A stretch of 64,000 bases of DNA, taken from assembly GCA_009995595.1 (NCBI GenBank), contig JAACPE010000001.1, positions 558,001 through 622,000 of the forward strand. The letters run 5' to 3'. The translations under genes were made by a program, and so were the position numbers. Positions 18,660 through 26,638 of this stretch are shown in pieces. Numbering within the stretch: the stretch's first letter is position 1; each line of letters begins with the position of its first letter. The DNA comes from Alphaproteobacteria bacterium (GTDB lineage: Bacteria; Pseudomonadota; Alphaproteobacteria; Micavibrionales; Micavibrionaceae). The notes under the pieces were generated by a model. It was not told where the DNA came from. It saw nothing but the letters and a program-made list of their open reading frames with translations, and made no database searches.

Positions 18660-19629
18660 ACGCTTGTTTTAGCGTATTTAATTGCGCCATAATAGGGGGG
18701 ATATTTTTTATCCGAAGCTTATTAATCCGGCGTTGATCAGCGTCCACAATTTCAAAGCTCATGCCTGATTCATGCTGGATCACCTCGCCGCGTGCGGGAA
18801 TTCTGCCCGCCGTATAGAAAACAAGGCCGCCAAGTGTATCGTTTTCTTCACGTTCTTCATCATCTAGGGTGATGCCGAATTGTTTGGCAAAATCGTCAAG
18901 GTCAAAACGCGCATCTGCGATGATAGAGCCATCAGTGCTTTGTGATAAAGTAGGGACAATGTCTTGGTCAAATTCATCGTCAATTTCACCAACAATCGAT
19001 TCAATAACATCGCCCACGGTGACAAGGCCATCAATACCGCCATATTCGTCAACAACAAAAACCAAATGCTTTTTGTTTTTCTGCATTAAGAGCATCAGAT
19101 CAAGTACAGGCAGAGAAGGCGAGACAATAGGCGCTTCGCGAATGAGGGATTTAAGATTAATCGGTTTTTTTGTGGCTAAGCAGGACAAGATGTCTTTGAT
19201 ATGCACGGTTCCAAGCATCTCATCCATCGTATCGCGATAAATTGGAATACGGCTAAATTGCCTTTCAGAGAGCATTTCCAAAACACTCTCTTCAGAGCTA
19301 TTCACATCAATAGCAACAATATCAACGCGCGGGATCATGACATCAACAACGGTCATATCCTGTAAGGTCAGAATATTCGAAATAAGCGTTTTTTCGTGTT
19401 GCGCGACGGCGGTTTCTATTTCTTCGTTATTATTATGATCTTCGATATATTCTTCGATGACGTCCCGTAAAGAGTCTGTTCCGTTTTTAGAGCGGCTGAA
19501 AACTCGAAAGAGTCCGTCTACTAAAGATTTTTTATGAGAAGTGCCCCCGTTTGATTCTTTTGGGGGCGTTGTCGATAACGGCTCGTCCGTGTCTGTATTG
19601 ATATCATTCATAAGTTTAGCTTTTAACAT
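18643..19629 (-). CDS. corC: HlyC/CorC family CBS-pair transporter-associated protein
   Basis: A soluble CorC-type protein of about 328 residues with a tandem CBS pair (VDVMIPRVDIVAIDVNSSEE; IYRDTMDEMLGTVHIKDILS; LLMQKNKKHLVFVVDEYGGI) and a C-terminal CorC_HlyC domain (FEIVDADQRRINKLRI). Family members are linked to Mg2+/Co2+ efflux and to haemolysin-like activity; the role is not settled. It has no N-terminal DUF21 membrane domain. ATG 19629 is used; TTG 19647 and ATG 19611 are alternatives. It sits between ybeY and lnt, the conserved arrangement. Confidence 0.92.
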   Translation of the reverse strand: MLKAKLMNDINTDTDEPLSTTPPKESNGGTSHKKSLVDGLFRVFSRSKNGTDSLRDVIEEYIEDHNNNEEIETAVAQHEKTLISNILTLQDMTVVDVMIPRVDIVAIDVNSSEESVLEMLSERQFSRIPIYRDTMDEMLGTVHIKDILSCLATKKPINLKSLIREAPIVSPSLPVLDLMLLMQKNKKHLVFVVDEYGGIDGLVTVGDVIESIVGEIDDEFDQDIVPTLSQSTDGSIIADARFDLDDFAKQFGITLDDEEREENDTLGGLVFYTAGRIPARGEVIQHESGMSFEIVDADQRRINKLRIKNIPPIMAQLNTLKQACDKHS

Positions 19630-19657
19630 GATTTTATTATAGATCAATCATAATAGA

Positions 19658-20155
19658 TTAGTAAGTATTTTCAATATAGGGGTTTTGTACGCCTAGACGC
19701 TCTAAAATACGAATTTCGAGGGTTTCCATTGTGTTTGCCTCATCCTCCGTTTGGTGATCGTACATCAGCAAATGAAGCGTACCGTGCACAGTGAGGTGTG
19801 CCAAATGGTCTGTAAGGTACTTGCCTTGTTCCGCCGCTTCGCGCTCAATTGTCTGAAAAGCCAAAATAATGTCGCCGAGGTTGAGGTCATCTCCTGCTTG
19901 GGGCATAGCGCTATCGAGTGTCGCAAAGGTGAGGACATTTGTAGGCCTATCCTTTTGACGGTATTCTCGGTTAAGCACCTGAACGAGGTCATCATTGGCA
20001 AGGACGAGACTTATTTCCAAATCTTTTTGAAGGGCCTCACGCGGTAAAGGAGCCGCAGCAATAGCTGCATTCACAGCTTTTTCCACAAGTTTTTCCACAT
20101 TCGGAATAGTCTCCCAAATCGGGTCTTGGATGGAAATATCTAGTTCAGTAGCCAT
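19658..20155 (-). CDS. ybeY: Endoribonuclease YbeY
   Basis: A 165-residue zinc-dependent endoribonuclease that takes part in 16S rRNA 3'-end maturation and ribosome quality control. The metal motif HxxxHxxxxxH is seen as H124, H128 and H134 in HLTVHGTLHLLMYDH. NREYRQKDRPTNVLTF is the conserved N-terminal block. It starts just after the phoH stop, the usual phoH-ybeY-corC-lnt order, so it is likely co-transcribed. Confidence 0.96.
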   Translation of the reverse strand: MATELDISIQDPIWETIPNVEKLVEKAVNAAIAAAPLPREALQKDLEISLVLANDDLVQVLNREYRQKDRPTNVLTFATLDSAMPQAGDDLNLGDIILAFQTIEREAAEQGKYLTDHLAHLTVHGTLHLLMYDHQTEDEANTMETLEIRILERLGVQNPYIENTY

Positions 20156-20161
20156 TTTGCG

Positions 20162-21262
20162 TTATTCATTACCTGATTCATAAGTGTCATAGGCGCGGAT
20201 AATCTTGGTGACGAGCCTGTGGCGGACAACATCGGCGGCATCAAAGTGGATAAAGGGCACTTCGGGGACATGACGCAACACATTCATGGCCTCTTTTAAA
20301 CCCGATTTAGCATGCTTAGGCAGGTCGATCTGTGAGGGATCGCCGGTGATCACCATGCGCGTGCCTTCACCCATGCGGGTTAGGAACATTTTCATCTGCA
20401 TAGAAGTTGTGTTTTGAGCCTCATCAAGGACAACGAAGGCATTTTTGAGTGTACGCCCGCGCATAAAGGCCAAAGGGGCAATCTCTATATCACCACTTTC
20501 AATCTTTTTAGGGATTTCTGCGGCAGGGATCATATCGTGCAAGGCATCATATATAGGGCGTAAGTAAGGGTCAATTTTCTCCAGCATGTCACCAGGTAAA
20601 AAGCCAAGCTGCTCACCTGCTTCTACTGCGGGGCGGCAGAAGATCATGCGCTCCACTAGCCCCTCTTGAAACATATGAACAGCCGCAGCCACAGCCAAAT
20701 AGGTTTTACCCGTTCCCGCAGGACCAATCCCAAAGACCATATCATTGTCCCGAATGGCATCAATATATTTGCTTTGATTAGGCGAGCGCGGGGATATGAG
20801 CTTGTTTTTATAGGTTCGAATACCTGCTTCTTCATCAAAAGGCATTTTAGTTTTGCTTAAATGGATTTCTTTATCTGACATCTTTGCTTTCTGAGTTTCC
20901 TTATGGAGTTGTTTCTTCGCTGTTTTTTTCTTTTTATTTTTTGATTTATTGTCGTTTTGGGACACAGGCTTTTCCTTTACAGGGGCGCCGTCAAGAATAA
21001 AACGATAGGCGGCGTCAAATTCGGCCGAGGTGATATCGCGCCCTTCTTTTGTTTTACGCCATAAATAACTGAAAATATCTTCTGCAATGGCGATTTGTTT
21101 CGGATCGCCATTCATGTTGATTGTATTGCCACGATGAATTACTTCAATCGAGAGCATATCCTCAACGTGTTTCAAATGGGCGTTATGTTCACCAAAAAGG
21201 ATAGGCAGGAGTGTGTTATCGTCAAAAGACAGCGATAGCGTTTGATTGGAATATGTTTTTAT
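20162..21262 (-). CDS. phoH: PhoH family ATPase, apparently with an AUA start
   Basis: A P-loop protein of the PhoH/YbeZ family, with Walker A GPAGTGKTYLAVAAA and Walker B FVVLDEAQNT. It is an ATPase, possibly an RNA helicase, that works with YbeY. The first standard start is TTG at 21175 (337 residues), but 29 further codons upstream keep a family-typical sequence (LSFDDNTLLPILFGEHNAHL) and run to an in-frame TAG. The only codon there well placed behind AGAGG (21269-21273) is ATA at 21260-21262, giving about 366 residues. I extended to it; a base error or real AUA start are both possible. A Lys-rich linker lies at about residues 125-140. Confidence 0.88.
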   Translation of the reverse strand: MKTYSNQTLSLSFDDNTLLPILFGEHNAHLKHVEDMLSIEVIHRGNTINMNGDPKQIAIAEDIFSYLWRKTKEGRDITSAEFDAAYRFILDGAPVKEKPVSQNDNKSKNKKKKTAKKQLHKETQKAKMSDKEIHLSKTKMPFDEEAGIRTYKNKLISPRSPNQSKYIDAIRDNDMVFGIGPAGTGKTYLAVAAAVHMFQEGLVERMIFCRPAVEAGEQLGFLPGDMLEKIDPYLRPIYDALHDMIPAAEIPKKIESGDIEIAPLAFMRGRTLKNAFVVLDEAQNTTSMQMKMFLTRMGEGTRMVITGDPSQIDLPKHAKSGLKEAMNVLRHVPEVPFIHFDAADVVRHRLVTKIIRAYDTYESGNE

Positions 21263-21376
21263 TTCAAGCCTCTATAAGTAATTGCCCAGTTTCAATAGTA
21301 TAGCATAAACCCTTTTTAAATCTTTAATCTTTTTGGGATTTGTATTTATTCATTAAATATTGCTATTATTTTCATA

Positions 21377-22018
21377 ATGGTCGATTTGGGCGTTTTTGAT
21401 ACAAAGGCGAGAGACGGGGAGAATATCCCTGAATATTACCTTGTGAGGGCTTATAAAGGTTCTGATCCTTATTCAATGATAACTGATTTACCTTTGGAAG
21501 AAGCTGAACGCGTTTCGCGGGAGGCATTTCCCCAAAGAGGCGAAAACTATATGGCAGACCGTTTTGCGGTTGATGGATGGCTTAGAGAGCAAGCCCAAAT
21601 TTCTGGCGTAGCAATAAGCCGCGCCAACCCGATAAGTTTTTCCCTTGTCCGTGATCTCGACCAATGGGAAAAGAGCATTCACCCTGATGACGGAAGAGTT
21701 ATTATTCCTTTTAGAGAGGCTGACTTATCAAACTGGAGCTTTACTGTTGATGATAGTTTTGTGAGTGCGCCGCGCAACCTTATCCAAGACTCAGACTGGA
21801 TGGAAGAATACCCAAAAGAGGATTTACATGGCAGGGTTCTAAACGGTCAAGAAATTGCTGGAATCCTAATACAAGAATGTTTTCCCGAGGGGAAAGTTGG
21901 GAGTAATCCCCGCTATTTTGAGGCACAATTATGGGCAAATGAACCAACGCTTATTAAACGAAGTGATTTTACCCCAGAGCCAAGCTTGACTAAATATGCA
22001 CCAGTTATAGGGCGCTAG
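21377..22018 (+). CDS. Hypothetical protein, 213 residues
   Basis: A soluble protein I do not recognise. It has no signal peptide, membrane segment or nucleotide-binding motif. The sequence is rich in Asp, Glu, Pro and aromatic residues (YMADRFAVDGWLREQAQISG; DGRVIIPFREADLSNWSFTV), a composition compatible with a globular enzyme or a phage-like structural protein, but no catalytic motif stands out. It stands alone on the plus strand between phoH and miaB, and its TAG stop overlaps the miaB stop by 4 bp. The ORF is open over its full length with a plain ATG start. Confidence 0.65.
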   Translation: MVDLGVFDTKARDGENIPEYYLVRAYKGSDPYSMITDLPLEEAERVSREAFPQRGENYMADRFAVDGWLREQAQISGVAISRANPISFSLVRDLDQWEKSIHPDDGRVIIPFREADLSNWSFTVDDSFVSAPRNLIQDSDWMEEYPKEDLHGRVLNGQEIAGILIQECFPEGKVGSNPRYFEAQLWANEPTLIKRSDFTPEPSLTKYAPVIGR

Positions 22019-23379
22019 GCTGATTTTAAAATTGATTCTGATGTTTTAACTTCCCCCACAAGGGCGTTCGCTGTGGCTTCGGTTACTATTACATCCACGA
22101 TTTCACCAATGAGGCGTTCATTCGCCTGAACGTTTATTGCTTGGTAGAAGGGCGTACGTCCTTGAAGTTGTCCATCTCTGCGGCCTTTACGTTCAAAAAG
22201 AACTTGTGTGGTTGTTCCAACGCATGATTTGTTGAAATCCAAATATTGCGCCGCGATAAGCTCTTGAAGCTCTGTGAGGCGGGCGGATTTTACATCTTCG
22301 CGCACTAAATTTGTCATGTTGGCGGCGGGAGTGCCAGGACGGGCGGAGTATTTGAAGGAATAGGCGCTTGCAAAAACAACATCGCGAATAAGCTGCATGG
22401 TGTCTTCATGGTCTTGATCCGTTTCACCCGGAAAACCAACAATGAAATCAGAAGAAAAGACCAAATCAGGTCGCACTTTACGTAAATCAGCCACGATATC
22501 GCGGTAACGGTCCGCGGTGTGTTTACGGTTCATAGCCTTTAAAATCTTGTCAGAACCACTTTGAACGGGTAAATGCAAAAACGGCATAAGCTTTTTGATA
22601 TCGCCATGGGCGCGGATAAGGTCATCGTCCATATCGCGTGGGTGTGATGTTGTGTAACGAATTTGTTTTACGGCATCAATTTTTGCCATTTCCTCGATTA
22701 AACGGGCCAAGCCCCATATTTTGCCGTCTTTGGCTTCACCGTGATAGGCATTCACGTTTTGACCTAGTAGCGTGATTTCTTTAGCTCCATTATCTGCCAA
22801 TTTATGGGCTTCCTCGATGATACTTTCAGGACTACGCGAGTATTCTGCGCCGCGTGTGTAGGGCACTACGCAGAACGTACAAAATTTATCACAGCCTTCT
22901 TGGATGGATAAAAATGCCGCTGCCCCTTGGTTTTGTTCGGTGGGCATATGGTCAAATTTAGAAATGACAGGGAAATCAGTATTCACAACGCGTTCATTAC
23001 CATTGGCTTTAAGCACCATTTCTGGCAGCTCGTGATATGTTTGCGGGCCAAAAATCATGTCAATAACAGGGGCGCGTTGCAGGATAAAATCACCTTCGGC
23101 CTGCGCGACACAGCCCGCAACAGCCATAATCATTTTACCGCCTTTGGCTTCTTTTTCATCTTTATGCTTTTTAAGGCGGCCAATTTCCGAAAAAACCTTA
23201 TCGGTTGCTTTTTCACGAATGTGACATGTATTGAGGATAATCATATCCGCGTCTTCGGGACCATCCACCGAAGAATAGCCAAGAGGGCGCAAAATATCGG
23301 CCATGCGCGATGAATCATAGACATTCATCTGACAGCCCCATGTTTTGATAAAAAGTTTCTTTTTTGCGTTTTCGGTCAT
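22015..23379 (-). CDS. miaB: tRNA-2-methylthio-N6-dimethylallyladenosine synthase
   Basis: A 454-residue radical-SAM methylthiotransferase acting on i6A37 of tRNAs. The N-terminal UPF0004 domain has C16, C52 and C90 for the auxiliary cluster; CDKFCTFC (C163, C167, C170) binds the radical-SAM cluster; a TRAM domain ends the protein. VVPYTRGAEYSRSPESI and LLGQNVNAYHG are MiaB-specific. It is usually next to phoH; here a plus-strand gene of unknown function lies between. Confidence 0.97.
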   Translation of the reverse strand: MTENAKKKLFIKTWGCQMNVYDSSRMADILRPLGYSSVDGPEDADMIILNTCHIREKATDKVFSEIGRLKKHKDEKEAKGGKMIMAVAGCVAQAEGDFILQRAPVIDMIFGPQTYHELPEMVLKANGNERVVNTDFPVISKFDHMPTEQNQGAAAFLSIQEGCDKFCTFCVVPYTRGAEYSRSPESIIEEAHKLADNGAKEITLLGQNVNAYHGEAKDGKIWGLARLIEEMAKIDAVKQIRYTTSHPRDMDDDLIRAHGDIKKLMPFLHLPVQSGSDKILKAMNRKHTADRYRDIVADLRKVRPDLVFSSDFIVGFPGETDQDHEDTMQLIRDVVFASAYSFKYSARPGTPAANMTNLVREDVKSARLTELQELIAAQYLDFNKSCVGTTTQVLFERKGRRDGQLQGRTPFYQAINVQANERLIGEIVDVIVTEATANALVGEVKTSESILKSA

Positions 23380-23463
23380 ATTTTTCTAAACAGTAATTGC
23401 AAGCGGTTTAAACCATGTTTATGGTCTGCGAATCAAGCATTTCTGTATCGAAAAGGTTTTTTT

Positions 23464-24402
23464 ATGACGCGCGCGCTCCTATCATTTCATGGCAATGGCA
23501 TCACAGGTATTAAAGAGTTTGAAGATGATTTTAATGTCATCAGGCTTTTTAGCGCCAAAGATCCAGAAGCCGAAATTCAAGCCCATAAAGATGATGTGGT
23601 TGCCATAAACTGCTCAGTGGGCCACAAAATCACACGTAAACTTATAGAGTCTTTACCTAATTTAGAGATCATAGCCACGTTTTCCGTTGGTTTGGATCAT
23701 ATAGACCTTGAGGCCGCTAAAGAACGCGGCATTCGGGTGACCAATACGCCAGATGTTTTGTCCGCAGAAACGGCGGATACGGGGCTGGCGCTTCTTCTAG
23801 CAACCGCAAAACATATTGTTGTTGATGATATGTATGTTCGCGTTGGCAAATGGTTGAATGGTGATCCACCGCTTGGGACATCATTGACGAATAAAAAGGT
23901 TGGTATCGTTGGCCTTGGCGCGATTGGAGCGAAAGTTGCTTCGCGCTGCGCCGCCTTTGAGATGGATGTCTCTTATTATGGCCCGCGTGAGAAGATAGAT
24001 CAGCCTTATACATACTATAGCGACATTGAGAAAATGGCTGCAGATGTTGATTTCCTAATCCTGACCTGTCCTGCGGTCCCAGAAACGATAAACCTTGTGG
24101 ATGCAAATATTTTACAGGCTTTAGGTCCGCGCGGCATTCTGATAAACATCGCACGCGGAAGTATTGTGGATGAGCCAGCGCTTATTAAAGCCCTTCAAAA
24201 CGGCGTGATAGCGGGTGCAGGGCTTGATGTTTTTGCAAATGAGCCGCATGTCCCTGTAGAGTTATTTCCAATGGACAATGTGGTTTTATTGCCTCATATA
24301 GGCTCTGCGACAAAAGAGACACGGGATAAAATGGGTCGTCTTGTGATTGATAATATAAAGGCTCATTTCAAGGGTGGGAAACTTCTCACTCCTGTGATTT
24401 AA
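23464..24402 (+). CDS. D-isomer 2-hydroxyacid dehydrogenase (glyoxylate/hydroxypyruvate reductase type)
   Basis: A 312-residue NAD(P)-dependent dehydrogenase. The Rossmann motif GLGAIG is at 150-155, and the catalytic residues are R231 (NIARGSIVDE), E260 (ANEP) and H278 (LPHIGSAT). The GLDHIDL and NTPDVLSAETAD segments place it near the hydroxypyruvate/glyoxylate reductase subgroup; Y172-R175 after the Rossmann fold would suit NADPH. The exact substrate cannot be told. ATG preceded by AAAAGG. Confidence 0.9.
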   Translation: MTRALLSFHGNGITGIKEFEDDFNVIRLFSAKDPEAEIQAHKDDVVAINCSVGHKITRKLIESLPNLEIIATFSVGLDHIDLEAAKERGIRVTNTPDVLSAETADTGLALLLATAKHIVVDDMYVRVGKWLNGDPPLGTSLTNKKVGIVGLGAIGAKVASRCAAFEMDVSYYGPREKIDQPYTYYSDIEKMAADVDFLILTCPAVPETINLVDANILQALGPRGILINIARGSIVDEPALIKALQNGVIAGAGLDVFANEPHVPVELFPMDNVVLLPHIGSATKETRDKMGRLVIDNIKAHFKGGKLLTPVI

Positions 24403-24427
24403 TTTTATATAATTATTAGAGGATGTT

Positions 24428-24904
24428 ATGCGGTTTTATTTAAGTATTTTATTAAGTTTGTTTTTTATGTCTGGTGCGGCGCAAGCCAAAAGCTGTTATT
24501 CAAAAACAGAAGCAGAGGCAGAGCAAGGCATCCGCATTCATAGCGAGCTTATGGTTATCGGTCTGAACTGCCAACACATGACGCCGCGCGGCTGGAAAAA
24601 TTTTTATAGCCAGTATCGTGACATTACAAATAAAAATGCTGATTTATTTGCCAATTACGAAAAAACACTGATTAATTACTATCGTCAATCAGGCAATAAT
24701 AACCCCGAACGAGAACTGCACACGCTCAGAACAACTTTTGCCAATAAAGTCTCTACAGATGCAGCAAAAATGCGGCCCGATGTGTTTTGTTCGAATTTTG
24801 CAACTCGTATTCCTCGTGCCGCCGAAATGTCTCGAGCTGATTTCCAACAATGGGCAGCAACTTTTCACCCTTCAACCCCGTTGAATAAACCTCTTTGTAA
24901 TTAA
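24428..24904 (+). CDS. Exported protein of unknown function with four cysteines
   Basis: A 158-residue protein with a clear signal peptide (hydrophobic 3-18, predicted cleavage AQA-K near residue 21). The mature part is helical and polar with cysteines at about 23, 49, 121 and 157, an even number that could make two periplasmic disulfides. SELMVIGLNCQHMTPRGWKN and ANYEKTLINYYRQ suggest a helical bundle. I do not recognise the family. A good AGAGGA lies upstream of the ATG; it follows the dehydrogenase gene by 25 bp and may be co-transcribed. Confidence 0.72.
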   Translation: MRFYLSILLSLFFMSGAAQAKSCYSKTEAEAEQGIRIHSELMVIGLNCQHMTPRGWKNFYSQYRDITNKNADLFANYEKTLINYYRQSGNNNPERELHTLRTTFANKVSTDAAKMRPDVFCSNFATRIPRAAEMSRADFQQWAATFHPSTPLNKPLCN

Positions 24905-25001
24905 AACTCAGCGTGGTTGTGCACTAAATACATGAAATCCTTGGTTTTTTTGTAAGCTGCAGTATCATTTCCTTAAATATTTTCATTTTGGGGATGATAT
25001 C

Positions 25002-26456
25002 ATGGCCTTTGACGATCAAATCAACGAATTTTTTGCACCAATTTCAAAAGCAGTCTCGGATGTCATATTCTACAAGGTGCCTATTCAGGTATCAGGGGAG
25101 ACGTTTGATTTAGCGCTTATTCTTATTTGGCTTGCAGCGGCGTCTATCTTTCTGACTTTTTATTTTGGTTTTATTAATATTCGTTTTTTTAAGCATTCTA
25201 TTGATATTTTACGGGGTAAAGGGGCTTTTAATACGGATAAGCAAGAAGGGCAGCTTAATAGCTTTCAGGCTTTAGCGACCTCTTTATCGGGCACAGTTGG
25301 GTTGGGGAATATTGGCGGCGTAGCCGTTGCCGTTTCTACGGGTGGCCCCGGAGCGGTCTTTTGGATGGCGATGATGGGGCTTTTTGGGATGAGCGCCAAG
25401 TTTGCCGAAGCCACCCTTGGGGTGAAATATCGTGTTCATCCTGATAAAGAGCGGCCCGATATTATATCGGGCGGCCCGATGTATTATATTAAGGCGGCCT
25501 TTGAAAAAAGGAATATGAGCCTGATTGGCAGTGTATTAGCGGCGGTTTTTGCTATTTGCTGTATTGGCGGCGCGATTGGAGCAGGTAATATGTTTCAGGC
25601 CAACCAAGCCACACAGCAACTTATCAATGTGACGGGCGGCGAGGGGAGCTATTTTGCTGATAAAAGCTGGATTATAGGGATTATCCTCGCGATCTTAGTG
25701 GGAGCCGTAATTATTGGCGGTTTGAAGACTATTGCGGCGGTGGCCTCAAAAATTGTTCCTATGATGGGGCTCCTCTATTTAGTGGCTGGTTTGATTGTAA
25801 TTATATTGAATATCCACAATCTTATCCCAAGTGTTATCATCATATTTCAAATGGCTTTAACCCCCGAAGCAGGCTTTGGAGCCATTCTTGGCGCGCTTTT
25901 AATAGGCGTACAACGCGCCGCTTTTTCCAATGAGGCAGGAATTGGGTCGGCTGCGATTGTGCATGCCACTGCCAGAACCAATGAGCCTGTTACGCAGGGC
26001 TTTGTCGGGATGCTTGGCCCGTTTATTGATACAATTGTGATTTGTATGGTGACTGCCCTCGTGATCGTTATTACGGGCGTTTATGACGGAAGCGCCGGCA
26101 TGGAAGGGGTATCGCTCACGTCGCGTGCCTTTGAAAGCTCTATTTCTTGGTTCCCTTATGTTTTAGCGATTACAGTGTTTTTGTTTGCCTATTCAACCAT
26201 GATTGCTTGGTTTTATTATGGGCTTAAATGTTTGACCTATCTTACAGGCGAGAAACCGGCAGTGGAGATGGCCTACAAAGTCTTTTTCTGTCTTTGTGTT
26301 GTTGTAGGGGCATCATCGGCACTTGAGAACATTATAGGGTTCTCGGATGCTATATTATTTGCTATGGCGATACCAAATGTCATAGCCCTTTATATGTTGG
26401 CGCCTGAACTGAAAAAAGACCTTAAGGACTATGTACAAAAGCTTGAAAGAAAATAA
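25002..26456 (+). CDS. Sodium:alanine/glycine symporter (AGCS family)
   Basis: A 484-residue membrane transporter with about 10-11 hydrophobic helices. AGCS family blocks are seen: FQALATSLSGTVGLGNIGGV, AEATLGVKYRV, GGPMYYI, and the strongly conserved QRAAFSNEAGIGSAAIVHAT. Members import alanine or glycine with Na+. A GGGGA lies ahead of the ATG. The downstream gap holds a large inverted repeat with DnaA-box-like sequences. Confidence 0.94.
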   Translation: MAFDDQINEFFAPISKAVSDVIFYKVPIQVSGETFDLALILIWLAAASIFLTFYFGFINIRFFKHSIDILRGKGAFNTDKQEGQLNSFQALATSLSGTVGLGNIGGVAVAVSTGGPGAVFWMAMMGLFGMSAKFAEATLGVKYRVHPDKERPDIISGGPMYYIKAAFEKRNMSLIGSVLAAVFAICCIGGAIGAGNMFQANQATQQLINVTGGEGSYFADKSWIIGIILAILVGAVIIGGLKTIAAVASKIVPMMGLLYLVAGLIVIILNIHNLIPSVIIIFQMALTPEAGFGAILGALLIGVQRAAFSNEAGIGSAAIVHATARTNEPVTQGFVGMLGPFIDTIVICMVTALVIVITGVYDGSAGMEGVSLTSRAFESSISWFPYVLAITVFLFAYSTMIAWFYYGLKCLTYLTGEKPAVEMAYKVFFCLCVVVGASSALENIIGFSDAILFAMAIPNVIALYMLAPELKKDLKDYVQKLERK

Positions 26457-26479
26457 CTTTCTTGAGTTTGCCTAAAAAC

Positions 26480-26554
26480 TTCTCCACAGGGTCAAAGCCC
26501 TTGTAAGTATCGCTATGCGTCATTTTTTATGTGTCCCTGTGGATGTGTGGATAA
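26480..26554. promoter_or_regulatory. Inverted repeat with DnaA-box-like sequences
   Basis: Three 9-mers resemble the DnaA box TTATCCACA: TTCTCCACA at 26480-26488, the inverse of ACATCCACA at 26538-26546, and an exact box on the minus strand at 26546-26554 (TGTGGATAA). In addition TCCACAGGG (26483-26491) and CCCTGTGGA (26535-26543) are perfect 9-bp inverted arms. The site lies ahead of a 770-residue membrane protein. It may be a DnaA-controlled promoter or simply a stem ending the symporter transcript. Confidence 0.4.
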
Positions 26555-26638
26555 CCTTGTTTTAATTGGAATTGAGATTATTGAGAGCGCGTGTATAGAT
26601 GAGCCCTCTCAAGACAACTTCATACAAGGACGCATCCT

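Noticed and set aside
26457-26638. Chromosome origin (oriC)
   Set aside because: There are only three box-like sites, no clear AT-rich unwinding element, and no origin-linked genes such as dnaA, dnaN, hemE or parAB nearby.
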